This document shows, one piece after another, positions 10,301 to 19,256 of a stretch of DNA of 64,000 nt. Position numbers and translations under genes: made by a program. The notes beneath the pieces were generated by a model. The model was given only the letters and a program-made list of their open reading frames with translations. It was not told the origin of the DNA and made no database searches. Origin of the DNA: Planctomonas psychrotolerans (GTDB lineage Bacteria; Actinomycetota; Actinomycetes; Actinomycetales; Microbacteriaceae); the NCBI RefSeq assembly GCF_008642235.1, contig NZ_SJEV01000001.1, positions 2,560,400-2,624,399 of the forward strand, in the 5' to 3' direction. Positions within the stretch are counted from its first letter, which is position 1. Each line of letters starts with the position of its first letter.

Positions 10301-11203
10301 ATGGGAGCGCAACTTCGGGTCTACCGGCAGAAGATTCGTTCTGCCCAGACGACCAAGAAGATCACTCGCGCTATGGAGCTGATCTCCGCGTCGCGGATCA
10401 CGAAGGCCCAGCAGCGGGTCGCGGCCTCCGGACCGTACTCGCGGGCCATCACCCGCGCGGTGTCGGCCGTGGCGACCTTCTCCAACGTCGACCACATCCT
10501 CACCACCGAGAAGGAGACGATCAACCGCGCGGCGATCGTCATCTTCGCGTCCGACCGCGGGCTCGCCGGCGCCTTCAGCTCGAACGTGCTGAAGGAGTCG
10601 GAGCAGCTCGCGACGCTCCTGCGCAGCCAGGGCAAAGAGGTCGTCTACTACCTGATCGGCCGGAAGGCCGTCGCCTACTTCGCGTTCCGTCAGCGCGCGG
10701 CCGAGCAGAACTGGACCGGCGGCACCGACCAGCCCGTGTTCGACACGGCCAAGGAGATCGGTGACGCACTGGTCGCGAAGTTCGTTCAGGACGACAGCGA
10801 GGGCGGCGTCGACGAGATCCACATCGTGTACAACCGCTTCGTGAACATGGTCACCCAGACGCCCGAGGTCGTGCGGCTGCTGCCGCTCGAGGTCGTCGAG
10901 GGTGTCGAGGAGCCGGGCGAGCACGAGGTCCTCCCGCTGTACGAGTTCGAGCCCGAGGTGGGCGATGTGCTCGACGGCCTCCTGCCGGTGTACATCGAGA
11001 GCCGCATCTTCAACGCGATGCTGCAGTCGGCGGCTTCCGAGCACGCCGCACGCCAGCGGGCGATGAAGTCGGCCAGCGACAACGCCGACAAACTGATCAA
11101 GGACTACACGCGGCTGTCGAACAACGCCCGCCAGTCCGAGATCACGCAACAGATTTCCGAGATCGTGGGTGGAGCCGACGCGCTTTCATCCGCTACGAAG
11201 TAA
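10301..11203 (+). CDS. atpG: ATP synthase F1 subunit gamma
   Basis: Central rotor shaft of F1. It has 300 residues. The N-terminal helix [20 protein letters not shown] and the family signature near the C-terminus ([20 protein letters not shown] and [19 protein letters not shown]) are intact. ATG 10301 is preceded by AGGAGAAAC. The gene lies between atpA and atpD in the standard order. Confidence 0.97.
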   Translation: MGAQLRVYRQKIRSAQTTKKITRAMELISASRITKAQQRVAASGPYSRAITRAVSAVATFSNVDHILTTEKETINRAAIVIFASDRGLAGAFSSNVLKESEQLATLLRSQGKEVVYYLIGRKAVAYFAFRQRAAEQNWTGGTDQPVFDTAKEIGDALVAKFVQDDSEGGVDEIHIVYNRFVNMVTQTPEVVRLLPLEVVEGVEEPGEHEVLPLYEFEPEVGDVLDGLLPVYIESRIFNAMLQSAASEHAARQRAMKSASDNADKLIKDYTRLSNNARQSEITQQISEIVGGADALSSATK

Positions 11204-12688
<1,485 letters not shown>

Positions 12689-12690
12689 CC

Positions 12691-12960
12691 ATGGCGTCAT
12701 CCCCGCTGAACGTCACCGTCGTCGCGGCGGACCACGAGGTGTGGTCCGGCGAGGCGACGATGGTGGTGGCTCGCACCACCGAGGGTGAGATCGGCATCCT
12801 GCCCGGCCACGAGCCGATGCTCGCGATCCTCGCCTCGGGCGAGGTGCGGGTGACGCAGCAGGGCGGCGGCAAGGTCACCGCGAATGCGGAGGACGGGTTC
12901 CTCTCCGTGGAGAACGACACCGTCACCATCGTCGCGCGCAACGCCGAACTCGTGAAGTGA
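12691..12960 (+). CDS. atpC: ATP synthase F1 subunit epsilon, short form
   Basis: Rotor subunit joining gamma to the c-ring. Only 89 residues: the N-terminal beta-sandwich is complete (LNVTVVAADHEVWSGEA through GFLSVENDTVTIVARNAE), but the C-terminal two-helix domain that regulates ATP hydrolysis in E. coli (about 139 residues) is absent. Short epsilon proteins occur in several Actinobacteria. The ATG at 12691 is 2 bases after atpD. Its TGA overlaps the GTG of the following kinase gene, so the transcript probably continues. Confidence 0.94.
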   Translation: MASSPLNVTVVAADHEVWSGEATMVVARTTEGEIGILPGHEPMLAILASGEVRVTQQGGGKVTANAEDGFLSVENDTVTIVARNAELVK

Positions 12961-13598
12961 GCCCGGCCGCCGATCCGTCGGCGGCCGGCTCTTCGCGCAC
13001 GGATCATCCCCACGGCGTGTCGACGCCCCGCGTTCCCGCGCTTGACCTCTCGGGGAGTCGTTCCGCGGCGACTCTCATCGTCATGGCCGGGCTTCCTGGT
13101 GCGGGCAAGTCGTCCGTCGCCGAACGGCTCGCCGTTCTCCTTGGCGCAGCGCTCGTGTCGGTGGATCCAATCGAGTCCGCGATCCGGGCGGCCGGCATCC
13201 CGGCGGACCAGCCGACCGGTCTCGCCGCCTACTGCGCCGCCGAGGCGGTCGCGGGCGGTATCCTCGCGACCGGGCAATCGGTGATCATCGACGCCGTGAA
13301 CGCGGTGGAACCGGCACGGCTGCAGTGGATCACGCTCGCTGCCCGCGCGGGTGCGCCCCTCCGCATGGTCGAGGTCGTGTGCTCCGATCCGGCTGTTCAT
13401 CGCGCGCGCCTCGAGTCCAGGGACCGCGGCCTTTCCCATCTTCCCGAGCCGACCTGGCACCGCGTGGAGCGTGTCCGGGCTGATTACGCGGCGTGGTCAG
13501 GCGCCTCCGCGGACGTGCCTCGCATCACCGTGGACAGTGTCGCGCCGCTCTCCCGCGTCGTCGACGACGCGCTTGCCTTTCTCGCTGCCCAATGCTGA
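12957..13598 (+). CDS. P-loop AAA-type kinase, function unknown
   Basis: A 213-residue soluble protein with a clear Walker A motif, MAGLPGAGKSSVAERLA, like zeta-toxin or chloramphenicol phosphotransferase-type small-molecule kinases. The first 40 residues are low-complexity, so the working start may be ATG 13083 instead of GTG 12957; the latter overlaps the atpC stop by GTGA. Further motifs are IIDAVNAVEPARLQW and LRMVEVVCSDPAVHRARLESR, the latter resembling the LID region of nucleotide-like kinases. The substrate cannot be inferred. It overlaps yaaA by 7 bases. I see no adjacent antitoxin, so a toxin role is not supported. Confidence 0.75.
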   Translation: MSPAADPSAAGSSRTDHPHGVSTPRVPALDLSGSRSAATLIVMAGLPGAGKSSVAERLAVLLGAALVSVDPIESAIRAAGIPADQPTGLAAYCAAEAVAGGILATGQSVIIDAVNAVEPARLQWITLAARAGAPLRMVEVVCSDPAVHRARLESRDRGLSHLPEPTWHRVERVRADYAAWSGASADVPRITVDSVAPLSRVVDDALAFLAAQC

Positions 13599-14338
13599 TC
13601 GTGCTGCCGCCGTCCGAGACGAAGCGGGACGGTGGAGACGGCCCCCCGCTCGACCTCGCCGCTCTCGGCTATCCCGCCCTCAACCCGCAGCGCCGCACGG
13701 TGCTGCGGGCGACGCGTGCGCTCGCGCGGAACCGGGCGGAGTGCATGGCCGCCCTCCGGCTCGGGCCGTCACTCGCCGCGGAGGTCGACCGCAACCGGGC
13801 GGTCACCCGTTCCGCCACACTGCCGGCGATCGACCGGTACACCGGCGTGCTGTTCGATGCCCTGGATGCGTCGTCGCTTTCGGAGGCCGCGCGCGGGTTC
13901 GCGCACCGGCACCTCGCGATCCACTCGGCGTTGCTCGGGCCGGTGCGTGCGCTCGATCCCATCCCCGCCTACCGGCTGTCGTACGACTCGCGGTTGCCCG
14001 ACCTTCCCCTCCGGGCGCAGTGGGCTGCTCCCGTGCGCGATCAGTTGGCGGCGACGTCCGGGGTGATCCTCGACCTCCGGTCGGCCGGATATGCGGGACT
14101 CGGTCCCGCTCCGGTGCGGTCGGGGTCCAGCTACCTGCGGGTCGTCACGCGCGCCGAGGACGGCGTCGTGCGGGCCCTCAACCACTTCAACAAGGCGGCG
14201 AAGGGGCGTTTCGCCCGTGCCATCCTTGAGACCGCCGTCGATCTGCCCGATACCGCCGCCGTGCTCGACTGGGCGCGGGACGCCGGCTTCGACCTGCGCC
14301 CGGGCCGTGCCGGCGAGCTCGACCTCGTCGTCTCCTGA
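13592..14338 (+). CDS. yaaA: YaaA family protein (DUF328, peroxide-stress associated)
   Basis: A 248-residue protein starting MLIVLPPSETKRDGG, the family signature. The conserved C-terminal region with FNKAAKGRFARAI and the ending AGFDLRPGRAGELDLVVS is also present. In E. coli YaaA lowers free iron and protects DNA during peroxide stress. ATG 13592 lies inside the end of the kinase gene; the longer upstream frame is a shadow. It is the last gene before about 1 kb of repeats. Confidence 0.88.
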   Translation: MLIVLPPSETKRDGGDGPPLDLAALGYPALNPQRRTVLRATRALARNRAECMAALRLGPSLAAEVDRNRAVTRSATLPAIDRYTGVLFDALDASSLSEAARGFAHRHLAIHSALLGPVRALDPIPAYRLSYDSRLPDLPLRAQWAAPVRDQLAATSGVILDLRSAGYAGLGPAPVRSGSSYLRVVTRAEDGVVRALNHFNKAAKGRFARAILETAVDLPDTAAVLDWARDAGFDLRPGRAGELDLVVS

Positions 14339-14388
14339 CCGCTGTCTTTCGTGCGTCGCTCAGTGCGGTGCGGTGTGGCTGCGGGTTG

Positions 14389-14488
14389 CGCCGCCGTTTC
14401 GGTCGATCGCCGCGGAAGCTTCGCGGGCGATTGACGGGAGCGGTGGCGGAACGGATCGTTAGCGCGGCGGCTGATCGAAACGGTGGCG
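14389..14488. repeat. 100-bp element with imperfect terminal inverted repeats, copy 1
   Basis: It begins CGCCGCCGTTTCGGTCGA and ends CTGATCGAAACGGTGGCG; the reverse complement of the end matches the beginning at about 15 of 18 positions. Inside is a second inverted repeat, GTCGATCGCC and GGGCGATTGAC. It carries no gene and is too short to encode a transposase. This copy is less similar to copies 2 and 3 than they are to each other. Confidence 0.8.
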
Positions 14489-14624
14489 TGAATAAGCGCT
14501 TGGAATGCCGCCCGCGCGCGTCCGCTGCAGTAGCGCGAACGGGAGGCGTGCGGCGTGTTGCCGCCCTCCGGATGCGGTCCCTGAGCTTGTCGAAGGGACG
14601 GAAGGCAGGCGTCGTCGCTTCTTG

Positions 14625-14723
14625 CGCCCGCGTTTCGGTCGATCGCCGGGGATGCTTCGCGGGCGATTGACAATAGCGGACCGGACCGGACCGTGAGCGC
14701 GGCGGTTGATCGAAACGGTGGCG
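14625..14723. repeat. 100-bp element with terminal inverted repeats, copy 2
   Basis: Same architecture as copy 1: ends CGCCCGCGTTTCGGTCGA and TTGATCGAAACGGTGGCG, with an internal palindrome. It is embedded in a longer segment, 14572-14773, which recurs about 396 bp downstream with only scattered changes. The arrangement therefore reflects a later duplication of a block containing this element and one 25-bp repeat at each end. Confidence 0.82.
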
Positions 14724-15020
14724 CGTGTCGGCCCCGGACGTCGAGTTGCGTCCCTTCGACAAGCTCAGGGACCGTGTGGGCGGTTCCTTCGACAACCTCC
14801 GGGATCGTTTGGGCGCCATGCTGCCTTGCCTCCGTCGCCTCTGTGGGATGAGCGCGCCGGTGTTGTTGCGCCGCGTGGGTGGTGCGTACACCCGCGCATG
14901 GCACGCCACCCGCGGGTGACCGGAGCGCCCGCGTGGAAGCGTGCGTGCGGTTTGTCGCAACCCCCAGATGCGGTCCCTGAGCTCGTCGAAGGGACGGAAG
15001 GCAGGCGTCGTCGCTTCTTG

Positions 15021-15120
15021 CGCCCGCGTTTCGGTCGAACGCCCACGAAGCTTCGCGGGCGATTGACGATAGCGGTGGCGGACCGGACCGTGAGCGCGGC
15101 GCTTGATCGAAACGGTGGCG
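15021..15120. repeat. 100-bp element with terminal inverted repeats, copy 3
   Basis: Near-identical to copy 2 (offset 396 bp) and part of the duplicated block 14968-15170. The terminal inverted repeats are kept although internal bases vary, which suggests the ends or the secondary structure matter. No coding capacity is apparent. Confidence 0.82.
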
Positions 15121-15372
15121 CGTGGCGGCCCCGGACGTCAAGGTGCGTCCCTTCGATGGGCTCGGGGACCGTGCGGTGCGTCCCTTGGACGAGCTCGGGG
15201 ACCGTGTGGGCGTCCCTTCGATGGGTTCAGGGACCGTGTGGTGCGTCCCTTTGACAGCTCAGGGGCCGTGTGGGCGTCCCTTCGACGGGCTCAGGGCCCG
15301 GGACCGCGTGGGCGTCCCTTCGACAAGCTCAGGGACCGTGCGGTGCGTACGGTGACTGGCGGTATGTCGCTC

Positions 15373-16089
15373 TTACGAGGCGCGGAAGCAGCCGACCTGG
15401 TGGTCGTCGACCATGCCCGACGACTGCATGAGTGCGTACATCGTCGTCGGACCGACGAAGCGGAACCCGCGTCGCCGCAGTTCGGCGCTCATGGCCGCGG
15501 ATTGCGGCGTCGTGGCAGGGACGTCGGAAGGCCGGCGCGGGCGGTCGGCTTCGGCGCGGGGTGGTGGGGCGAAGCTCCACATCAGTTCGTCGAGGGCACC
15601 GTCGCGACCGCCCTGCAATTCGAGGGTTGCCCTCGCGTTGCCGCGCGTCGCCTCGATCTTCGCGCGATTACGGATGATGCCCGTGTCGCCCATCAGCCGT
15701 TCGACGTCGTCGTCGGACATCGCGGCGACCCGCTCGAGGTCGAAGTCGAAGAACACGGCGCGGAAGTGGGGTCGTCGCCTGAGGATCGTGAGCCAGGACA
15801 GACCGGCCTGGAAGCCCTCGAGGCTCAGCTTCTCGAAGAGGAGCCGGTCGCCATGCAGTGGTCGGCCCCATTCCTCGTCGTGGTAGCGGCGGAGGTCGGG
15901 ATCGCGAGCACCCCACGAGCAGCGGACGACCCCGTCGTCGCCGCGCACGATCCCGGGTTCGGCAACCGCAACAGATCCGGCCGCCGTCCTGGCAACAGCA
16001 CCCGCGACTCCCGACGCAGCAGGCCCTGGGGCATCCGCAGCACCGGACGCCGCACCCGCGACCACGGCGGCCTCTTCGTCGCCGGTCAT
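15373..16089 (-). CDS. tag: DNA-3-methyladenine glycosylase I
   Basis: Excises 3-methyladenine from alkylated DNA. The Tag core starts at VVRCSWGARDPDLRRYHDEEWG. The structural zinc ligands are visible as Cys in RCSWG, His in YHDEEW, and His plus Cys in DDHQVGCFR at the end. Further family motifs are FEKLSLEGFQAGLSW and IIRNRAKIEATRGNA. Starting at ATG 16089 gives 238 residues, with an Ala-rich N-terminal extension of about 45 residues; a start nearer the core is possible. The ATG overlaps the ogt stop (ATGA), so ogt and tag form a two-gene alkylation-repair operon. Confidence 0.93.
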   Translation of the reverse strand: MTGDEEAAVVAGAASGAADAPGPAASGVAGAVARTAAGSVAVAEPGIVRGDDGVVRCSWGARDPDLRRYHDEEWGRPLHGDRLLFEKLSLEGFQAGLSWLTILRRRPHFRAVFFDFDLERVAAMSDDDVERLMGDTGIIRNRAKIEATRGNARATLELQGGRDGALDELMWSFAPPPRAEADRPRRPSDVPATTPQSAAMSAELRRRGFRFVGPTTMYALMQSSGMVDDHQVGCFRAS

Positions 16090-16595
16090 GCCGCGAAGCC
16101 GATGCCCTCGTGGCTCAGGAGCCAGACCTTCGTGGGGATGCCGTTGCCTCCGCTGTAGCCGGTGATGCGACGGTCGGACGCGAGCACACGGTGACACGGC
16201 ACAAGGATCGGCACGGGATTCGCACCCACGGCACCGCCGATCGCTCGGCCCGAACCAGGGCGCCCGATCTCGGCGCCGAGGGATCCGTAGGTGGTGTAGC
16301 CGCTCCACGGGATCGCCTTCAGGTGCTCCCACACCGCCAGCTGGAACGGCGTGCCACGAAGCACGATCGGCACGTCGAAGGAGCGGCGGGCGCCGGAGAA
16401 GTACTCCGCGAGTTGCGCCGACGCGCGCTCGAGCACGTCGGTGGACCGCTCGGGTTGGCTGTCGAACGGGAGGGAGCCATCGCGCTCGATGGTGAGAGAC
16501 GTCACCGAGGTGCCGTCGCTGCCGAGTTCGATCCGGCCGATGGGGCTCGGCATGCGCAGGAGGTACTCGGGGATGAGGGGAAGCGCCGGGGTCAT
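16086..16595 (-). CDS. ogt: Methylated-DNA--protein-cysteine methyltransferase
   Basis: Suicide repair protein that moves methyl groups from O6-methylguanine to its own cysteine. It has 169 residues from ATG 16595. The active site is in NPVPILVPCHRVLASDRRITGYSG (split here as VPCHRV plus flanks), and the DNA-binding helix region is RGTPFQLAVWEHLKAIPWSG. There is no Ada N-terminal domain or AraC-type domain, so it is not an Ada regulator. Translation is coupled to tag by a 4-base overlap. The longer upstream frame to 16715 would run into the divergent promoter region and is not favoured. Confidence 0.94.
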   Translation of the reverse strand: MTPALPLIPEYLLRMPSPIGRIELGSDGTSVTSLTIERDGSLPFDSQPERSTDVLERASAQLAEYFSGARRSFDVPIVLRGTPFQLAVWEHLKAIPWSGYTTYGSLGAEIGRPGSGRAIGGAVGANPVPILVPCHRVLASDRRITGYSGGNGIPTKVWLLSHEGIGFAA

Positions 16596-16696
16596 GCCTC
16601 GACTGTAGCCGCGGGATACCCGCGCCCTCTGGCATCCATCGGACATGGGGTAACCGGACAAACGCGCCGGGATGTGGGGGAGGGGAGGGCCCTGCG

Positions 16697-16702
16697 TAGG
16701 CT
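16697..16702 (+). promoter_or_regulatory. -10 hexamer TAGGCT of a leaderless promoter for the aldo/keto reductase
   Basis: TAGGCT is followed by exactly six bases and then ATG 16709. With no Shine-Dalgarno and this spacing, transcription should start at or within a base of the A of the start codon. Confidence 0.6.
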
Positions 16703-16708
16703 GGGACG

Positions 16709-17671
16709 ATGGCATCCCTCGACGTGCGTACCCTCGGTTCCTCCGGCCTCCCCGTCTCCACCGTGGGGCTCGGCTGCAACAACTTCGGCCGTGCCGGCAC
16801 GGCCGCCGAAACGCAGGAGGGCACGACGGCGGTCATCGACGCGGCCCTCGATGCCGGCATCACGCTGTTCGACACCGCCGACATCTACGGCGCTGAGCCG
16901 GGCCTCAGCGAGACGCTGATGGGCGTGGCGCTCCAGGGCAAGCGGGATCGCATCGTGCTCGCGACGAAGTTCGGCATGGACATGGCGGGCGCGAACGGAC
17001 CGGACTGGGGAGCCCGCGGATCCCGCCGCTACATCCGCCGTGCCGTGGAGGCCTCGCTCACCCGCCTGCGAACCGACTGGATCGATCTCTACCAGCTGCA
17101 CCGCCCCGATCCGATGACCCCGATCGAGGAGACGCTCGCGACTCTCGACGACCTCATCACCGAGGGCAAGGTGCGCTACATCGGGCACTCGAATCTCGAC
17201 GGCTGGCAGATCGCCGACGCCGAGTACACGGCGCGGCTCTGCTCGCATCCGCGGTTCATCTCCGCGCAGAACGAGTACAGCCTTCTCGTGCGCGACGCGG
17301 AGCGGGAGGTGCTGCCCGCCACGCGGCACTACGGTCTCGGTTTCCTGCCGTTCTTCCCGCTCTACAACGGACTGCTCACCGGCAAGTACACCCGGAGCGG
17401 AGGACCGGCGGATGCCCGGCTCACGGCACTGAAGCCGCAGCTGCTCGAGACCGCGCCATGGGATGCGCTCGAGCGCTACGCGGACTTCTGCGCGGAGCGG
17501 GACATCAGCATGCTCACTGCCACGTTCGCCTGGCTGCTCGCGCAGCCGGGTCTCACGAGCGTGATCGCCGGCGCATCGCGACCCGAGCAGATCGAGCAGA
17601 ATGCCGTCGCGGGGTCCTCGTGGCAGCCGACCGCCGACGAGGTGGCGGAAATCGGGGCGTTCTTCGCTTGA
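16709..17671 (+). CDS. Aldo/keto reductase
   Basis: NAD(P)H-dependent oxidoreductase with a TIM-barrel fold; 320 residues. Catalytic tetrad residues are visible: Asp and Tyr in FDTADIYGAEP, Lys in IVLATKFGMD, and His in LYQLHRPDPM. The segment LGLTSVIAGASRPEQIEQN-like cofactor region is present near the C-terminus (read here as TSVIAGASRPEQIEQN). It is monocistronic, with its own leaderless promoter and divergent from ogt-tag. The substrate is unknown. Confidence 0.9.
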   Translation: MASLDVRTLGSSGLPVSTVGLGCNNFGRAGTAAETQEGTTAVIDAALDAGITLFDTADIYGAEPGLSETLMGVALQGKRDRIVLATKFGMDMAGANGPDWGARGSRRYIRRAVEASLTRLRTDWIDLYQLHRPDPMTPIEETLATLDDLITEGKVRYIGHSNLDGWQIADAEYTARLCSHPRFISAQNEYSLLVRDAEREVLPATRHYGLGFLPFFPLYNGLLTGKYTRSGGPADARLTALKPQLLETAPWDALERYADFCAERDISMLTATFAWLLAQPGLTSVIAGASRPEQIEQNAVAGSSWQPTADEVAEIGAFFA

Positions 17672-17749
17672 CGAGCCCCGTGCCGCGGTCGGAATTCGGG
17701 GTGACGCCCGGCCCGGATGTCCACCCGCCACGTACGGCGATTCCGTGCC

Positions 17750-17755
17750 TAGGAT
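17750..17755 (+). promoter_or_regulatory. -10 hexamer TAGGAT of a leaderless promoter for the aldehyde dehydrogenase
   Basis: TAGGAT, then six bases (GTGGAA), then ATG 17762. The spacing equals that of the neighbouring reductase gene and decides between GTG 17756 and ATG 17762 in favour of the latter. Confidence 0.6.
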
Positions 17756-17761
17756 GTGGAA

Positions 17762-19201
17762 ATGAGCGTTCGCGAGCTACGGAACTTCGTCAACGGCGCA
17801 GCCGCCGACTCCACCGGGGATGACCGGATCGAGCTGATCGACCCGGCGACCGAGGGGGTTTACGCCACCTCCATCCGGTCGACGACCGCCGACGTCGACG
17901 CGGCCTTCGCTGCCGCCGCGTCCGCCTTCGAGGGCTGGGGGGAGTCGACGCCGGGGGAGCGACAGCTCGCCCTGTTCCGCATCGCCGACGCGATCGAGGC
18001 GCGCGCCGACGAGTTCGCCGATGCCGAGTCGAAGGACACGGGCAAGCCGCGCTCCAGCCTCGTCGAGGACGAGATCCTCGTGTCGGTGGACCAGATCCGC
18101 TTCTTCGCGGGCGCCGCCCGGGTGCTCGAGGGACGCTCAGCGGGCGAGTACCTGTCCGGGTACACCTCGTTCGTCCGCCGCGAACCGATCGGCGTGGTGG
18201 GGCAGGTGACCCCGTGGAACTATCCGCTCAACATGGCGGTGTGGAAGTTCGCCCCCGCCGTGGCCGCCGGCAACACCACCGTGCTGAAGCCGTCGGACAC
18301 CACCCCGACGTCCACCCTGCTGCTCGCCGAGGTCGCCGCCGAGTTCCTGCCACCGGGGGTGCTCAACGTGATCACCGGCGACCGGGCGACGGGCGCGGCG
18401 ATGATCGATTCCCGCGTGCCGCAACTCGTGAGCATCACCGGGTCCGTGCGCGCCGGGATGGAGGTGGCGCGCGCGGCGTCCACCGACCTGAAGCGCGTGC
18501 ACCTCGAGTTGGGCGGCAAGGCGCCGGTGATCGTCTACGACGACGCCGACGTCGCCTCGGCCGCGGCGGGCATCGTGGCCGCCGGGTACTTCAACGCCGG
18601 TCAGGACTGCACCGCCGCCACGCGGGTGCTCGTTCAGGACGGGGTGCACGACGAGTTCCTCGCCGCCCTCGTCGCCGCCGCCCGGGACGACGCGCGCACC
18701 GGCATGCCCGATGAGGACGGCGTGCTGTTCGGCCCCCTGAACAACGCCGACCAGCTCGACCGCGTGGTCGGGGCGCTGGACCGCCTGCCCGATCACGCGA
18801 CCGTCGATCTCGGCGGATCCCGCGTGCGCGACCGGGGGTATTTCCACGAGGCCACGATCGTGTCGGGCCTCCGCCAGGACGACGCGATCATCCAGAACGA
18901 AGTGTTCGGTCCCGTGATCACGGTGCAGCGGTTCTCCACCGAGGACGAGGCGCTGAGGCTCGCCAACGACGTGCGCTACGGCCTCTCCTCGTCGGTGTGG
19001 ACGTCGAACCACGGACGCGCCATGCGCGCGGCGAAGAAACTCGACTTCGGGTGCGTGTGGATCAATACCCACATCCCCCTGGTGGCCGAGATGCCGCACG
19101 GCGGATTCAAGCACTCCGGCTACGGCAAGGACCTCTCGATGTACGGCTTCGAGGATTACACTCGGCTGAAGCACGTCATGACCTATCTCGGCACCGAGTG
19201 A
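17762..19201 (+). CDS. NAD(P)-dependent aldehyde dehydrogenase, probably 4-aminobutyraldehyde dehydrogenase (PatD-like)
   Basis: Oxidises an aldehyde to the acid; 479 residues. The general base Glu is in HLELGGKAPVIV and the catalytic Cys in FNAGQDCTAATRV. The ending PHGGFKHSGYGKDLSMYGFE followed by YTRLKHVM is very like PatD/YdcW gamma-aminobutyraldehyde dehydrogenases of putrescine breakdown. If so, its product GABA could feed the gabT operon encoded at 39.6-41 kb. That link is inference from similarity. ATG 17762 is chosen from the promoter spacing. The betaine-aldehyde dehydrogenase subfamily is the main alternative. Confidence 0.88.
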   Translation: MSVRELRNFVNGAAADSTGDDRIELIDPATEGVYATSIRSTTADVDAAFAAAASAFEGWGESTPGERQLALFRIADAIEARADEFADAESKDTGKPRSSLVEDEILVSVDQIRFFAGAARVLEGRSAGEYLSGYTSFVRREPIGVVGQVTPWNYPLNMAVWKFAPAVAAGNTTVLKPSDTTPTSTLLLAEVAAEFLPPGVLNVITGDRATGAAMIDSRVPQLVSITGSVRAGMEVARAASTDLKRVHLELGGKAPVIVYDDADVASAAAGIVAAGYFNAGQDCTAATRVLVQDGVHDEFLAALVAAARDDARTGMPDEDGVLFGPLNNADQLDRVVGALDRLPDHATVDLGGSRVRDRGYFHEATIVSGLRQDDAIIQNEVFGPVITVQRFSTEDEALRLANDVRYGLSSSVWTSNHGRAMRAAKKLDFGCVWINTHIPLVAEMPHGGFKHSGYGKDLSMYGFEDYTRLKHVMTYLGTE

Positions 19202-19209
19202 CACGAGAT

Positions 19210-19248
19210 GTCCTTTCGCCGGAGAACCGGTCACCCGCTCGAAAGGAC
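19210..19248 (+). promoter_or_regulatory. Inverted repeat covering the ribosome-binding site of the FHA gene
   Basis: Arms GTCCTTTCG (19210-19218) and CGAAAGGAC (19240-19248) are a perfect 9-bp inverted repeat with a 21-base loop. The right arm contains the GAAAGGA Shine-Dalgarno for ATG 19257. It may be the terminator of the upstream dehydrogenase, a translational switch for the cluster, or both. No T-run follows. Confidence 0.6.
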
Positions 19249-19256
19249 CAGGCCGC

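Larger units (their letters stand above)
14576..15337. repeat. Cluster of GGTCCCTGAGC-type 25-bp repeats
   Basis: Forward units lie at 14576-14600 and 14972-14996. Reverse units lie at 14749-14773, a degenerate one near 14783-14806, then 15146-15170, 15179-15203, 15211-15235, 15244-15267, 15275-15298 and 15313-15337. The last six are a tandem run of reverse-oriented units every 31-38 bp. They fill the gap between the convergent yaaA and tag genes. Apart from these and the three 100-bp elements, I see nothing in 14339-15372. Confidence 0.88.

Noticed and set aside
12957-13598. Zeta-toxin of a toxin-antitoxin pair
   Set aside because: Only the P-loop resembles zeta toxins; no small antitoxin gene is adjacent and the gene overlaps atpC.
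14339-15372. Decayed gene or insertion sequence in the yaaA-tag gap
   Set aside because: No transposase-like or conserved protein sequence in any frame; the whole stretch is explained by two repeat families and duplications.
15103-16158. Plus-strand frame of 351 codons over the tag gene
   Set aside because: Its 5' half is translated repeat sequence and its 3' half is antisense to tag, whose zinc ligands and catalytic region are intact.
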